64,000 nt of DNA from Pseudochelatococcus contaminans (GTDB lineage Bacteria > Pseudomonadota > Alphaproteobacteria > Rhizobiales > Beijerinckiaceae), in assembly GCF_014195635.1 (NCBI RefSeq), contig NZ_JACICC010000003.1:310001-374000 (forward strand). Direction: 5' to 3'. This document shows positions 25,521-35,147 of this stretch, piece after piece; position 1 is the first letter of the stretch, and each line of letters opens with the position of its first letter. Both the position numbers and the translations under genes were made by a program. The notes beneath the pieces are model-generated. The model was given only the letters and a program-made list of their open reading frames with translations, was not told the origin of the DNA and ran no database searches.

Positions 25521-26639
25521 TCAGACCCGCATGGGCATCAGCACGTAGAGAGCGTTACCGCCTTCATGGTCCTGAACAAGCGTGGGCGAACCGGGATCGG
25601 CAAGCAGCAGGATAGCGGTGTCACCATCGAGCTGACTGGCGATATCGAGCAGATAACGCGCGTTGAAGCCGATATCGAGCGCTTCCGATTCGTACTCGAC
25701 TTCGATTTCCTCGGTCGCGCTGCCCGAATCGGGATTGGTGACAGACAACGTCAGCCGGCCTTCGGTCAGCGACAGTTTCACCGCCCGCCCGCGCTCGGAC
25801 GAGATCGTTGACACACGATCGACGGCGGTCGCGAACTCAGCCCGATCAACGATAAGGCGCTTGTCGTTATTCTGCGGAATCACCCGCTGATAATCCGGGA
25901 AAGTCCCGTCGATCAGCTTCGACGTCAGAACCACCGTGCCGGCGGTGAGGCGGATCTTGCTGGACGACAGCTCGACTTGCACCTCGTCGTCGATACCGTC
26001 AACGAGCTTCTGGATTTCGGCGACGGCCTTGCGCGGCACGATGATGCCGGGAATATCGCCGGCGCCTGCCGGTGCTTCCGTCTCAACACGCGCCAGCCGA
26101 TGGCCATCCGTTGCGACAGCCCGCAGCTTTTTCGTACCGTCTACATCAAAAGCGTGGAAGAAAATGCCGTTCAGATAATAACGCGTCTCTTCCGTTGAGA
26201 TGGCGAACTGCGTCTTGTCGATCAGCTTCTTCAGTTCCGACGCCTTGATGGCGAAGGTGTGCGGCAACTCATCGGCAGCCAGATCGGGGAAGTCGCTTTC
26301 AGGCAGCGCTTGCAAGGTAAAGCGGGAACGGCCGGCGCGGATCACAACCTGCGCCCCCTCCTGCACGCTCTCAAGCGAAATCTGCGCGCCGTCCGGCAGC
26401 TTGCGGATGATGTCGTAGATCACGTAAGCCGGCACCGTCGTTGCGCCGTCCAGCGCCACTTCGGCGGGGAGCGTTTCGGTCACTTCGAGATCGAGATCGG
26501 TCGCCCGCAGCCGCAAGGCGCCGCCTTCGGCGCGCAGCAGCACATTCGACAGAATCGGGATCGTATTACGCCGCTCCACGACGCGGTGGACATGGCCGAG
26601 CGACTTGAGGAGCGCGGCCCGCTCGACAGTGACCTTCAT
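25521..26639 (-). CDS. dnaN: DNA polymerase III beta sliding clamp
   Basis: DnaN (372 residues, standard length) forms the ring-shaped processivity clamp. The three-domain pattern is complete, from 'MKVTVERAALLKSLGHV' to the C-terminal 'NALYVLMPMRV'. I take the ATG at 26639 because GGAAG precedes it; an ATG four codons upstream (26651) overlaps that site. The 208-base gap to dnaA holds a 7-bp hairpin with a 3-base loop (26694-26710). Confidence 0.97.
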   Translation of the reverse strand: MKVTVERAALLKSLGHVHRVVERRNTIPILSNVLLRAEGGALRLRATDLDLEVTETLPAEVALDGATTVPAYVIYDIIRKLPDGAQISLESVQEGAQVVIRAGRSRFTLQALPESDFPDLAADELPHTFAIKASELKKLIDKTQFAISTEETRYYLNGIFFHAFDVDGTKKLRAVATDGHRLARVETEAPAGAGDIPGIIVPRKAVAEIQKLVDGIDDEVQVELSSSKIRLTAGTVVLTSKLIDGTFPDYQRVIPQNNDKRLIVDRAEFATAVDRVSTISSERGRAVKLSLTEGRLTLSVTNPDSGSATEEIEVEYESEALDIGFNARYLLDIASQLDGDTAILLLADPGSPTLVQDHEGGNALYVLMPMRV

Positions 26640-26847
26640 CGACACTTCCATTCAACTTGTACGCCAGACAAACCGCCATTCAGGTCAGCTCCGGGCGCGT
26701 CTGACGCGCCGCATGACACCAACCAGGCAGGCGGGGAGGGAACAATGGCTTTTCCCGCGCCCGGACGCAAGAGGCGAACGGCCCAGAGGCCGTTTTTCAC
26801 GAATTATTCAGGGCAATATCCCCAAAGCACACGCTCCGGTAGCCGCA

Positions 26848-28485
26848 TTATTCCTGCAGCATGCGCTTCAGCAGCTCGATTTCTTCTTTCAGTGCCGCAT
26901 CGTCGCCAATCGTCTTCTCGATCTTGCGCACTGCATGCAAAACGGTCGTGTGATCGCGCCCACCGAAGCGGCGGCCGATTTCCGGCAGCGAACGCAGCGT
27001 CAGGATCTTCGACAGATACATCGCGATCTGACGCGGCTTTACCACTGCCGCCGTGCGTCGCTCCGAAAGAATATCGGCACGGGACACATTGTAACGGCTC
27101 GCCACGAGCTTCTGGATATCCTCGATCTTGACCCGGCGCGGCTCACGCGTGCGGACGAGATCGCGGATCGCGGATTCGGCCGTCTCCATCGTCAGCGGCG
27201 TGCCGGTGAGCGTCGTATGGGCCAGAAGACGGTTGACCGCTCCGTCAAGGTCGCGCCCGTTGGTGGTGATGACGCGCGCTACATAAGCGACAACCGCCTG
27301 CGGCACCTGGAACGTCGGGTTGACGGCCTGCACGGCCTCAATGCGCGCCGAGAGGATGCGCGTGCGCAGATCCTCGTCAAGTGCGCTCACCTCCACCACG
27401 AGTCCGCCGGCGAGGCGGGAGGACACGCGTTCGTCCAGCGCATCGAGATCGGACGGGGGCCTGTCAGCGGCAACGACGATCTGCCGTCCGGCATCGATCA
27501 GCGCGTTGATGGTGTGTCCAAACTCCTGCTGAATGGATTTGCCTTGCAGGAACTGCACATCGTCGATGATCAACAGATCGATGCCGCGCAGCTTTTCCTT
27601 GAATGCCAGCGCTGTCTGCGCTTTGAGCGCCGAGACGAAGCCGTACATGAAGCGGTCGGCGGTCAGATAGATGATTCGCTTGCCCTGAAGCTGTGCCTCA
27701 TGGGCAATGCCCTGAAGCAGATGCGTTTTGCCGAGCCCCACACCCGCATGGATATAAAGCGGGTTGTAAAGCGCCGGGCCGTTCGCGTGCTTGGCCACGC
27801 GTTCCGCCGCTGCGTGGGCAAGGGCATTGGAGCTGCCGATAATGAAGCTGTCGAATGTCAGGCGTGCGTCGAGCGGATTGCCACCCAGATCCGCAGTTGA
27901 TGCAGCCGTAGCCGGAGTGGGGGCCTGAGCCGCAGCGGCGGCCGTGGTCCGCTGGGCAGATTGCCGCGGGCTGGAAGCGCGAGCGGGAGCGGTCGTGCTG
28001 TGCGCGGTCTCGGTGTTGCGGGGCTGAGGCGCGGCGGCTGGGGCGGTGTCACGGTTCGCGCCGTTGCGCACGCCGAAAGTGACGCGCGCGATGCCCGGAT
28101 ATTCGGCCTTGTAAAGCTGAAGAACGCGGTCGGCGTAGTTCGATTCGATCCAGCTTTTCAGGAAGCGAGTCGGCACGGTCAGATACGCAACCTGATGGCT
28201 GACGGATTCCAGCTCAAGTCGGCCGAACCAGCTTGCGAAAACATCCTCGCCCAGCTCCGCACGCAAGCGCCGCTTGACGCGCGGCCATGCCGCTTCAGGA
28301 GTCAGATCCACGTCGGGGATGTCCTCTTCGTCCGCGCATGACAGTCCGTCCAAAGCGCCAATCGGGACGATATCATCGCCATCGACATGGGCCTTAGCAT
28401 ATTTCGCGCTGTCATCCACCTTGAACATGTCCTGATGCTCCGCCTGTACCTGTCGGGGCGCATGCCACGGCTGCGGCGCGCCCAT
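26848..28485 (-). CDS. dnaA: Chromosomal replication initiator DnaA
   Basis: DnaA (545 residues from this ATG) is the AAA+ initiator of chromosome replication. Domain I is followed by an alanine/proline/threonine-rich linker (about residues 145-210), the AAA+ domain III with Walker A ([12 protein letters not shown]) and Walker B ([10 protein letters not shown]), and domain IV with the DNA-binding signature '[16 protein letters not shown]'. An ATG at 28428 with GGAG nine bases upstream is a plausible alternative start (526 residues). dnaN and recF follow in the same direction. Confidence 0.95.
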   Translation of the reverse strand: MGAPQPWHAPRQVQAEHQDMFKVDDSAKYAKAHVDGDDIVPIGALDGLSCADEEDIPDVDLTPEAAWPRVKRRLRAELGEDVFASWFGRLELESVSHQVAYLTVPTRFLKSWIESNYADRVLQLYKAEYPGIARVTFGVRNGANRDTAPAAAPQPRNTETAHSTTAPARASSPRQSAQRTTAAAAAQAPTPATAASTADLGGNPLDARLTFDSFIIGSSNALAHAAAERVAKHANGPALYNPLYIHAGVGLGKTHLLQGIAHEAQLQGKRIIYLTADRFMYGFVSALKAQTALAFKEKLRGIDLLIIDDVQFLQGKSIQQEFGHTINALIDAGRQIVVAADRPPSDLDALDERVSSRLAGGLVVEVSALDEDLRTRILSARIEAVQAVNPTFQVPQAVVAYVARVITTNGRDLDGAVNRLLAHTTLTGTPLTMETAESAIRDLVRTREPRRVKIEDIQKLVASRYNVSRADILSERRTAAVVKPRQIAMYLSKILTLRSLPEIGRRFGGRDHTTVLHAVRKIEKTIGDDAALKEEIELLKRMLQE

Positions 28486-29691
28486 TATCTTTAGTGTTCA
28501 ATTTAAACAGCCTCGCGCAAGCAGGGCCGTTCAAGCTCAGGCCACTGCAAGAACAGCGACCACTTTTACCTTCATCCATGAGCACTCTCGTGCCGAATGT
28601 CGTTAGCAGACGATAACAACTCCGCTCTCTGCCCGAGGCGGCCTGTCAACGTGCCGATCTGTAGCTACCCTTGCCTCATCCGTTCCGGAATGTCCGGAAA
28701 AGAGAAGCAAGCGGCGTCCCGCGATAACCCGGGGCTGCCCGTGTTGTGTTTACGCAAACACAATATGAACATCCGTTTGCCCCCACTTGAGGAGGGCGGC
28801 GAACGTCCGCAATACTCAAACTGGCCCTCGGCCAAAACAAGGCATCCGGGAACTCCGGCAATAAAATATACGTCCGATCCATTCCGATCGGTCGGGTCAA
28901 TCACCTGCCTGTGGAGAACCAAGACGAATACACGCGACTTGTAGCGTATTGCAGGGGTCTATATGAAAGTACTTTTGTTCGAAATGATGCTAATCAGAGC
29001 CTCATACTCAAAATACGCATACGCTACATGTTATGTTCCCGAATAGATTTAAAAATTACGACAGTTCTATTCGATCTTATATTTCGGGTTGGCTTGCTTC
29101 CACTTTTGCGTGTGCAAAAGCTTTAGCTACCAATCTCCCAAGTGGGAGAGACAAAGCTGTCCCGAAGGCAAGCTAACCTTACTGCATTTCCGCCGTCGCA
29201 TGCAACTGTGTAAAAGCGAAACACCCTTCCGAATTCCTATCCTGTCCGATTCGCTTGCGGCTCTTTTTGCCGGCAGTGCGCTACAACGTCTTGTTGAATC
29301 GGTGTGATTTTCCTTTGGATGTTTTTTGCCAGCGTATTTCATCGGGCGTATTTTTAACTATGCGGAGGGGTCTGCCGGCCCTGCGGAGGGAGAGAGATTC
29401 GGGTATGGTGAGACCTTTGCCCCCTAAGGTTCTGTTTTGGCGATGGTTTATTTGCGCGGTCCGGCGCCCGGTTCGAGCGGGTGTTGCAAGATGATGGTAT
29501 GCCTCTGTCAAGCCCGTTTTTAGCGGTCCGTGTTCCCAAAAAAGCAAGAATCACCAGCGGCATCGGTCAAAAACAGCAAATGGATCGCTCGGATTTTTTC
29601 GGTGTTGTCAACCTGCCTGATCCGCAAAATACTGTCGCTTCTGCCATGCCTCAAGATGTCGCGCATCAGCTTATCAGATGCGAACAGCCAA
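28486..29691. other. Long AT-rich gene-free region between dnaA and rpsT
   Basis: About 1.2 kb without a recognisable gene. Short open frames on both strands match nothing I know and lack ribosome binding sites. The part from 28960 to 29110 is clearly AT-rich against its surroundings. Palindromes are frequent: TTGTGTTT/AAACACAA (28744-28751, 28756-28763), CTTTTGC/GCAAAAG (29103-29109, 29114-29120), TCTCCCA/TGGGAGA (29134-29140, 29143-29149), and a spaced 10-bp repeat at 28940-28949 with 29019-29028. Only one imperfect DnaA-box word (TGTGGAGAA, 28910-28918) is seen. The dnaA promoter must lie here. Confidence 0.6.
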
Positions 29692-29718
29692 CGAAAAAGC
29701 CCGGCCTGGGGCCGGGCT
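29692..29718 (-). terminator. Intrinsic terminator of rpsT
   Basis: On the minus strand AGCCCGGCC (29718-29710) pairs with GGCCGGGCT (29706-29698) across a three-base loop and is followed by a T run (29698-29694). Confidence 0.88.
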
Positions 29719-29743
29719 CCTGAAGCGTGCATGCAAGTAAAAA

Positions 29744-30010
29744 TCAGGCCTGCAGTGCCTTCACGCGGATCGCCAGACGCGACACCTTGCGGGAGGCTGT
29801 GTTCTTGTGCAGCACGCCCTTCTGGGCGGCGCGGATCAACTCAGGCTCGGCCTGACGCAGGGCGGCCAGCGCGGTGGTGTGATCGCCAGCGCCGATAGCG
29901 GCCTCGACCTTGCGCACGAACGTCCGCACGCGGCTCTTGCGCGACTTGTTGATGGCGGTCCTGAGAGCGATTTTACGGACCGCCTTCTTTGCGGACGCAG
30001 TATTTGCCAT
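29744..30010 (-). CDS. rpsT: 30S ribosomal protein S20
   Basis: S20 (88 residues) binds 16S rRNA early in small-subunit assembly. It opens with the family start '[13 protein letters not shown]' and is rich in lysine, arginine and alanine with the typical three-helix pattern ending in '[19 protein letters not shown]'. It has its own promoter and terminator. In alphaproteobacteria rpsT commonly lies next to dnaA, as here. Confidence 0.97.
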   Translation of the reverse strand: MANTASAKKAVRKIALRTAINKSRKSRVRTFVRKVEAAIGAGDHTTALAALRQAEPELIRAAQKGVLHKNTASRKVSRLAIRVKALQA

Positions 30011-30167
30011 GGTGTCCTCTTGTCATTCCGATCTGCGCGCCACACGGAAAGCAACCGCGAGACCGGCATCGGCTGGTTTATAAACCGGGTTAAGATGTTT
30101 GAGCATCATGAAGGCCGGATCCCTGATTGCGGGAATCTTGACCTTGCAGAGCGCTTATGAAAGCGCG

Positions 30168-30196
30168 CTTATAGTGCTTAACCCGCCCGCCGTCAA
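30168..30196 (-). promoter_or_regulatory. Promoter of rpsT
   Basis: On the minus strand TTGACG (30196-30191), a 17-base spacer and TATAAG (30173-30168) form a good sigma-70-type promoter. It overlaps the stop region of the upstream TauE/SafE gene and leaves a leader of about 150 bases before rpsT. Confidence 0.72.
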
Positions 30197-30999
30197 TGCC
30201 CTATAAGCCGCGCAATGGTGGCGTGGAGCGGGTTTGCCGGATCGAGCAGAAGCCGTATCGCCATGGCGCAGCAAACCACCACCAGCAGCGGGCGGATGAT
30301 GCGGGCGCCATTCTGCATGGCCACGCGCGCACCGACCTGCGCGCCAAGGTATTGCCCGACTCCCATGGCGATTCCGATCACGACGTTGATGCCGCCGGTG
30401 ATGGCGAAGAACAGCAGTCCGCCCACGTTGCTGGCAAAGTTCAGCAGCTTCGTGTGGGCCGTCGCGCGCATGATCGGAAAACCCAGCAGCGTGACGAATC
30501 CCACCATGAAGAACGAGCCTGTGCCTGGTCCGAAGCAGCCATCATAAAAGCCGATCCCCACTGCTGCGGTGCATGCAAACAGACACTTGGAGATTCGGGC
30601 CGGGCGCTCCTCACTGCCAAGGCGCGGCGAGAAGGCGAAGTAAAGCGCCACCACGATGAGCATGATCGGCATCACCGCCGCGAGCACCTGCGTAGGCAAA
30701 ACCGTGATCAGCGCCGCTCCGCCGATGGCGCCGGCAAAAGCCATGAGCGCCATGGGCCATGCGCTGCGCCAATCGATGAGGCGCGCGCGCCCATAGGCAG
30801 CAACGGCGGAGAAGGAACCGAAGCTGCTTTGCAATTTGTTGGTGGCGAGTGCGGTGATCGGGTCAAGGCCCGCCGACAGCAAAGCCGGCACGGATACCAG
30901 CCCGCCGCCGCCCGCGATCGAATCGATAAAGCCGGCGACGAGAGCGACGCCGGCAAGGATTGCGACCGTCGCCAGATGGGTATCGCCCAGAAAGTCCAT
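30193..30999 (-). CDS. TauE/SafE-family membrane permease
   Basis: A 268-residue integral membrane protein with about seven to eight spans. The N-terminal 'AGFIDSIAGGGGLVSVPALL' and the internal repeat-like 'GIGFYDGCFGPGTGSFFMVGFV' are the signature of the TauE/SafE (DUF81) family, which moves sulfite, sulfoacetate or related anions. Substrate is unknown here. It lies between rpsT and the polyprenyl synthase gene on the same strand. Confidence 0.87.
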   Translation of the reverse strand: MDFLGDTHLATVAILAGVALVAGFIDSIAGGGGLVSVPALLSAGLDPITALATNKLQSSFGSFSAVAAYGRARLIDWRSAWPMALMAFAGAIGGAALITVLPTQVLAAVMPIMLIVVALYFAFSPRLGSEERPARISKCLFACTAAVGIGFYDGCFGPGTGSFFMVGFVTLLGFPIMRATAHTKLLNFASNVGGLLFFAITGGINVVIGIAMGVGQYLGAQVGARVAMQNGARIIRPLLVVVCCAMAIRLLLDPANPLHATIARLIGH

Positions 31000-31047
31000 G
31001 ACAAGCGTCCGGGGGCTGAACAGACCGGCGCGACCCGCCGGCAGGAC

Positions 31048-32064
31048 TCAGTATGCGCGCGCGATGCAGAAGGCGACGGTATCGACGAGGGCATCCTTCA
31101 TCGCGCCGTCGGGGAAAGCATCGAGCGCGGCGATGGCGCTGTCGCCATAGCGGCGCGCCTGCTGCACGGTGGCTTCGAGCGTATTGTGCGACCGCAGGAT
31201 GCCGATGGCTTTTTCCAGATCGCCATCGACGATCTCGCCCTGTTCCAGCGTGCGGGTCCAGAATGCCCGCTCGTCCGCATCCGCGTTGCGCAGCGCCAGC
31301 ACGATGGGAAGCGTAATCTTGCCCTCGCGAAAATCATCGCCAACGTTTTTGCCGAGCAGCTCCGCCGCCCCGCCGTAATCCAGCGCATCATCGATAAGCT
31401 GGAAGGCGATGCCGAGCGAGTCGCCATAGGTCCGCGCGGCCTTGCGCTCCCGCTCGCCCAATCCCGCGATGATGGGGCCAACTTCCGCCGCCGCCGCGAA
31501 CAAGGCCGCCGTCTTTGCTTGCACAACGCCGAGGTATGCCTCCTCGGTGGTGGAGAGATCCTTGGCGGCGGACAACTGCCACACCTCGCCCTCGGCGATG
31601 ACGGCGGCTGCGTTGGCAAGCACTTCCAGCGCCGCAAGCGAACCGACTTCGACCATCATCTTGAATGCCTGCCCCAGCAGGAAGTCGCCGACAAGGACGC
31701 TGGCCTCGTTGCCCCACAGCATGCGCGCTGCCAGTTTGCCCCGGCGCATGTCGCTCTCGTCCACGACATCATCGTGCAGCAGCGTTGCAGTATGCATGAA
31801 CTCGACGCTGGCGGCGAGGCGGATGCCGCCGTCGCCCTCATAGCCGGATAACTGCGCGAAAGCGAGGGTCAGCATCGGCCGCAGGCGCTTGCCGCCGGAC
31901 GATATCAAATGGCTGGCGACTTCGGGAATCAGCGTCACGTCCGAGCCGGTGCGCGACAGGATGAAGCTGTTCACCCGCTCCATGTCACCGGCAACGAGCG
32001 ACACGAGGCCGTCGATTCCACCGGCACGCGCTTGTTCCTTCGCGCAAGGCGCCGCCATGACCAC
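31048..32064 (-). CDS. ispB: Polyprenyl (octa/decaprenyl) diphosphate synthase
   Basis: This 338-residue trans-prenyltransferase condenses isopentenyl diphosphate to make the ubiquinone side chain; in most alphaproteobacteria the product is decaprenyl diphosphate, though chain length cannot be read reliably here. Both aspartate-rich motifs are present: 'LLHDDVVDESDMRRG' and 'LIDDALDYGG'. GTG at 32064 with GGAGG eight bases upstream gives the usual family length; an in-frame ATG at 32148 would add 28 residues without a good ribosome binding site. Confidence 0.9.
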   Translation of the reverse strand: MVMAAPCAKEQARAGGIDGLVSLVAGDMERVNSFILSRTGSDVTLIPEVASHLISSGGKRLRPMLTLAFAQLSGYEGDGGIRLAASVEFMHTATLLHDDVVDESDMRRGKLAARMLWGNEASVLVGDFLLGQAFKMMVEVGSLAALEVLANAAAVIAEGEVWQLSAAKDLSTTEEAYLGVVQAKTAALFAAAAEVGPIIAGLGERERKAARTYGDSLGIAFQLIDDALDYGGAAELLGKNVGDDFREGKITLPIVLALRNADADERAFWTRTLEQGEIVDGDLEKAIGILRSHNTLEATVQQARRYGDSAIAALDAFPDGAMKDALVDTVAFCIARAY

Positions 32065-32208
32065 GATATCGACCTCCGTTACTCGCCCCTGCGGGCCCAT
32101 CGACTGCGAGGCAGGCATGACAATTCCCGCCCGCACGCGGTGCGACACACCGGATGCCTCAAGTGCCCGATGATCGCAAGAGGGGGTATATCCCCTTTCG
32201 GTAAAAAA

Positions 32209-34260
32209 TCAAAAGGCGTGTCCCTGCGGTCGGTCCTCGTGCGTATCTCCGAACTGGAGCCGGGCGAGTCTGGCATAAAGCCCGCCGCGCGCCACCAGCG
32301 CCGTATGGGTGCCTTCTTCCACGATGCGGCCCTGCTCCATGACCAGTATTCTATCGGCGGATAAGACCGTCGCCAGCCGGTGCGCAATGACAAGCGTTGT
32401 GCGGCCCTGCATCAGCCCGCCGAGGGCCGCCTGCACGAGCCTTTCGCTTTCCGCGTCCAGCGCCGATGTCGCCTCGTCGAGCAGCAGCACAGGCGCATCC
32501 CTCAGAATGGCGCGGGCAATGGCCAGGCGCTGCCGCTGTCCTCCCGATAATGTGACGCCGCGCTCGCCGATCTGCGTGTCGTATCCATGCGGCAGGGCGC
32601 TGATGAAATCATGCGCCGCCGCCTGCCGTGCCGCCGCTTCCACGCTGGCTGGGCTCGCATCCGGTGCGCCGTAACGAATATTGTCGCTGACGCTGCCGCT
32701 GAACACCACCGGATCCTGCGGCACGACGGCGAATCGGTGGCGCAGCGCGGTGAGGTCGACCGCGCGCGCATCGATGCCGTCGATCAGCACACGCCCCTGT
32801 TCCGGGTCGTAAAAACGTTGCAGCAACTGGAAAACAGTGCTCTTGCCCGCGCCCGAGGGACCGACCAGCGCCACCCGTTCGCCACGCGCAACATGAATGT
32901 CCACGCCGTCGAGCGCCGGTGTGCCCCTTCGCGTGGGATAGGCGAAACGCACGCCTTCCAGCGCCACGGTGGCCAACGGAGGCTCCGGCAGGGGGCGCGG
33001 CGATGCCGGAGACACGATGCCTGGACGTGTATCGAGAATTTCGGCCAGCCGACCGGCCGCACCCGCCGTCTGCGATACCTCGCCCCACACCTGGCTCAGT
33101 TCGCCAAGCGCGGAGGCCGCGAACACTGCATAGAGCACGAACTGCGACAGTCTGCCGCCGGTCATCTCTCCGGCAAGCACGCTTTGTGCGCCATACCACA
33201 GCACGGCCACGATGCTGCAGCCGACCAGAAACAGCGCCACCGCCGTCAACACGGCGCGCGCACGCACGGAAAGCCGCGCGGCGACATAAGCTTCCTCAGC
33301 GGCGTCGCGAAAGCGGCTTGCGGTTTGCGCCTCGGCGTTGAAAGCCTGCATCGTGCGCACCCCGCCGATCGCCTCCGTGGCATAGGCCGTGGCGGCGGCG
33401 AGGGTATCCTGCGCCTTGCGGGAGCGCCGCCTCACTCCCCGGCCGGAAAACACCAGCGGCAGCACGATGAGGGGAATGGCTGCCAGCACCAGCGCCGAAA
33501 GGGGAGGGCTGGTGACGACCATCATCGCGCTGGCGCCGATGAATATCACGAGGTTGCGCAGTGCCTGCGAGATGCTGGTGCCGAAGGCCGATTTGATCTG
33601 CGTCGTGTCGGCGGTCAACCGCGAGGTCAGTTCGCCCGTGCGCGCCATGTCGTAGAATGTCTGATCGAGCGTGACCAGATGCCGGAAGGTTGCGGCGCGC
33701 AGATCCGCCACAACCCTTTCGCCGAGCGTGGTCACGAAATAATACCGTGTCGCGCTGGCGACCGCGAGCAGGGTGACTACCCCGCCCAGCAAAAGGAAAT
33801 AGGCATTGATCAGCCAGGCATCGAGGTCCGAAAAGCCATAGTCGATGACCCGGCGCACGGCCACGGGCAACACCAACGTCGCCGCCGCCGCGATCACCAG
33901 CGCGACCAGCGCCGCCAGCGCCTGCCCCCGGTAGCGCCACGCATAGGGGAGAAGGATGCGCATGGCGTCACGGGTGGATTGTTCGCGCGTATGTTGCCCG
34001 TCGTGTGCGACGTTCTCCGCCGACGCGGTTGCAGCCCCGCCGTGCGGGATTGAGCCACGAGGGGCTGAGTCGGTCTTCACCGCCGATTCCGCTTTCACGC
34101 CGGTCCGCACTCCAGATGGCTCCCCTGCCGTTGATGATTGCGGGTTGGCTATAGGTGCGTTGGCCGTCCGGCGCAAGGATGCGTGTTGATCGGCAGCGGC
34201 AAAAGCGCCGGTCTGCGACGAGGTGCCGCTCGCCGCATTTCTATGGAGAACCGCCTTCAC
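32209..34260 (-). CDS. ABC exporter, fused membrane and ATPase domains (MsbA-like)
   Basis: The 683-residue protein joins a six-span exporter-type membrane domain (about residues 100-400) to an ATPase domain (about 440-670). Walker A 'GPSGAGKST', signature 'LSGGQRQRLAIARA' and Walker B 'VLLLDEATSALDAES' are intact. Such half-transporters dimerise and export lipids, drugs or peptides; the substrate is unknown. The first about 100 residues are low-complexity (Ser/Thr/Ala/Gly) and precede the conserved 'MRILLPYAWRYRG'. An internal start at 33963 is possible but lacks a ribosome binding site. Confidence 0.85.
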   Translation of the reverse strand: MKAVLHRNAASGTSSQTGAFAAADQHASLRRTANAPIANPQSSTAGEPSGVRTGVKAESAVKTDSAPRGSIPHGGAATASAENVAHDGQHTREQSTRDAMRILLPYAWRYRGQALAALVALVIAAAATLVLPVAVRRVIDYGFSDLDAWLINAYFLLLGGVVTLLAVASATRYYFVTTLGERVVADLRAATFRHLVTLDQTFYDMARTGELTSRLTADTTQIKSAFGTSISQALRNLVIFIGASAMMVVTSPPLSALVLAAIPLIVLPLVFSGRGVRRRSRKAQDTLAAATAYATEAIGGVRTMQAFNAEAQTASRFRDAAEEAYVAARLSVRARAVLTAVALFLVGCSIVAVLWYGAQSVLAGEMTGGRLSQFVLYAVFAASALGELSQVWGEVSQTAGAAGRLAEILDTRPGIVSPASPRPLPEPPLATVALEGVRFAYPTRRGTPALDGVDIHVARGERVALVGPSGAGKSTVFQLLQRFYDPEQGRVLIDGIDARAVDLTALRHRFAVVPQDPVVFSGSVSDNIRYGAPDASPASVEAAARQAAAHDFISALPHGYDTQIGERGVTLSGGQRQRLAIARAILRDAPVLLLDEATSALDAESERLVQAALGGLMQGRTTLVIAHRLATVLSADRILVMEQGRIVEEGTHTALVARGGLYARLARLQFGDTHEDRPQGHAF

Positions 34261-34385
34261 AGACCGCTTGTGTCCCGGGCCGTCCTGCGTTATAGGGACG
34301 GGAATTCACTTTCAGTTTCGATAGTCGTCAAGGGTCGCCTGTTTCATGGCTGGCCTCGACAGAGACTTTATCCGAGGACCGCGCC

Positions 34386-34619
34386 ATGCCGAAGCAAGAT
34401 ATCCACCCTGACTACCACTTCATCCAAGTCGTGATGACGGACGGCTCCAAGTACGTCACCCGCTCGACCTACGGCAAGCCAAACGGCACGCTGAACCTCG
34501 ATATCGACCCGACCAGCCACCCGGCATGGACGGGCGGTTCGCAGCAGCTTCTCGACCGTGGCGGTCGCGTGTCGCGCTTCAAGAACAAGTTCGCTGGCAT
34601 CAGCTTCGGCCAGAAGTAA
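34386..34619 (+). CDS. rpmE: 50S ribosomal protein L31
   Basis: L31 (77 residues) bridges the two ribosomal subunits. The start '[20 protein letters not shown]' and the C-terminal '[25 protein letters not shown]' region fit L31. The zinc-binding cysteines of the C+ form are absent, so this is the zinc-independent form. It diverges from the ABC exporter gene, and a terminator follows. Confidence 0.95.
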   Translation: MPKQDIHPDYHFIQVVMTDGSKYVTRSTYGKPNGTLNLDIDPTSHPAWTGGSQQLLDRGGRVSRFKNKFAGISFGQK

Positions 34620-34698
34620 GTCGCCTGATACGATCGGGGCCTCCGCAGTTATCGTGCTTCTGGCGCTCCGATATGTTCAGCCTTGCAGCGAAAACAAT

Positions 34699-34728
34699 AA
34701 AGCCGGTTCCCGCGTAGGAGCCGGCTTT
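34699..34728 (+). terminator. Terminator downstream of rpmE
   Basis: A 12-bp stem (34699-34710 with 34717-34728, one G-U pair, loop CGCGTA) starts with AAAGCCGG and ends with CCGGCTTT, followed by the weak T run GTCGTTT. Confidence 0.75.
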
Positions 34729-34850
34729 GTCGTTTGCTGTGGGAATAGATGATCCATCAGAAACGCTCTGCGGCGCGTGATTGACGCAGGTGCAGATTGC
34801 GCGCTCCCTCATCGTCTTGGGCGAAAGTTTCTATGGAATCGGCTGAAAAA

Positions 34851-34963
34851 ATGCTAGAGCGTTCTCAAGCGAAGTTGATGGCGCTTTTCGTGAATAAAGC
34901 GCGTAAAAACAATAGGATAGAGCGTATCTGTGTTTCAGCGAGATGCCGAAATGCTCTAGAGCA
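34851..34963. repeat. Intergenic mosaic-type repeat with terminal CTAGAGC words
   Basis: The gene-free stretch between rpmE and purU begins with ATGCTAGAGCGTTCTCAAGC and ends with the palindrome TGCTCTAGAGCA (34952-34963). Near the right end an imperfect inverted repeat pairs the GTGTTTCA side with the CCGAAATGC side. The layout looks like short interspersed elements common between Hyphomicrobiales genes. No second copy is seen in this window, so its repeated nature is inferred from general resemblance. Confidence 0.45.
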
Positions 34964-35024
34964 ACCTGCGTTCGGGGAGATCCGTCGAATGGAACGCAAG
35001 TGACGGTAAAATATAGGGTTTAGA

Positions 35025-35114
35025 GTGCGGGGCATTGTGTTCCGCTGCAACGTTTTGCCTTCTGCCGCGCAACGTTGAATCAGTCAGTAACGTCAAACAG
35101 GTTTTGCCCCGCAC
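35025..35114 (+). promoter_or_regulatory. Structured 5' leader of purU (candidate cis-regulatory RNA)
   Basis: GTGCGGGGC at 35025-35033 is exactly complementary to GCCCCGCAC at 35106-35114. Inside, CAACGTT at 35048-35054 pairs with AACGTTG at 35071-35077. The nested stems lie 33 bases ahead of the purU start, and a weak promoter (TAAAAT at 35007-35012) would start transcription just before the outer stem. I do not recognise the fold as a known riboswitch class. It may be a regulatory RNA or chance pairing. Confidence 0.4.
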
Positions 35115-35147
35115 GCCACCGGGCGTATCGGGCGGACAGGAGTGCGC

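Noticed and set aside
28597-28944. Small plus-strand open frame (115 codons) in the dnaA-rpsT gap, and overlapping minus-strand frames
   Set aside because: No ribosome binding site, no family resemblance, and frames on both strands overlap.
28486-29691. Candidate oriC next to dnaA
   Set aside because: Only one imperfect DnaA-box-like word was found and no cluster. In alphaproteobacteria the origin is often near hemE or parAB and not beside dnaA. GC-skew could not be run.
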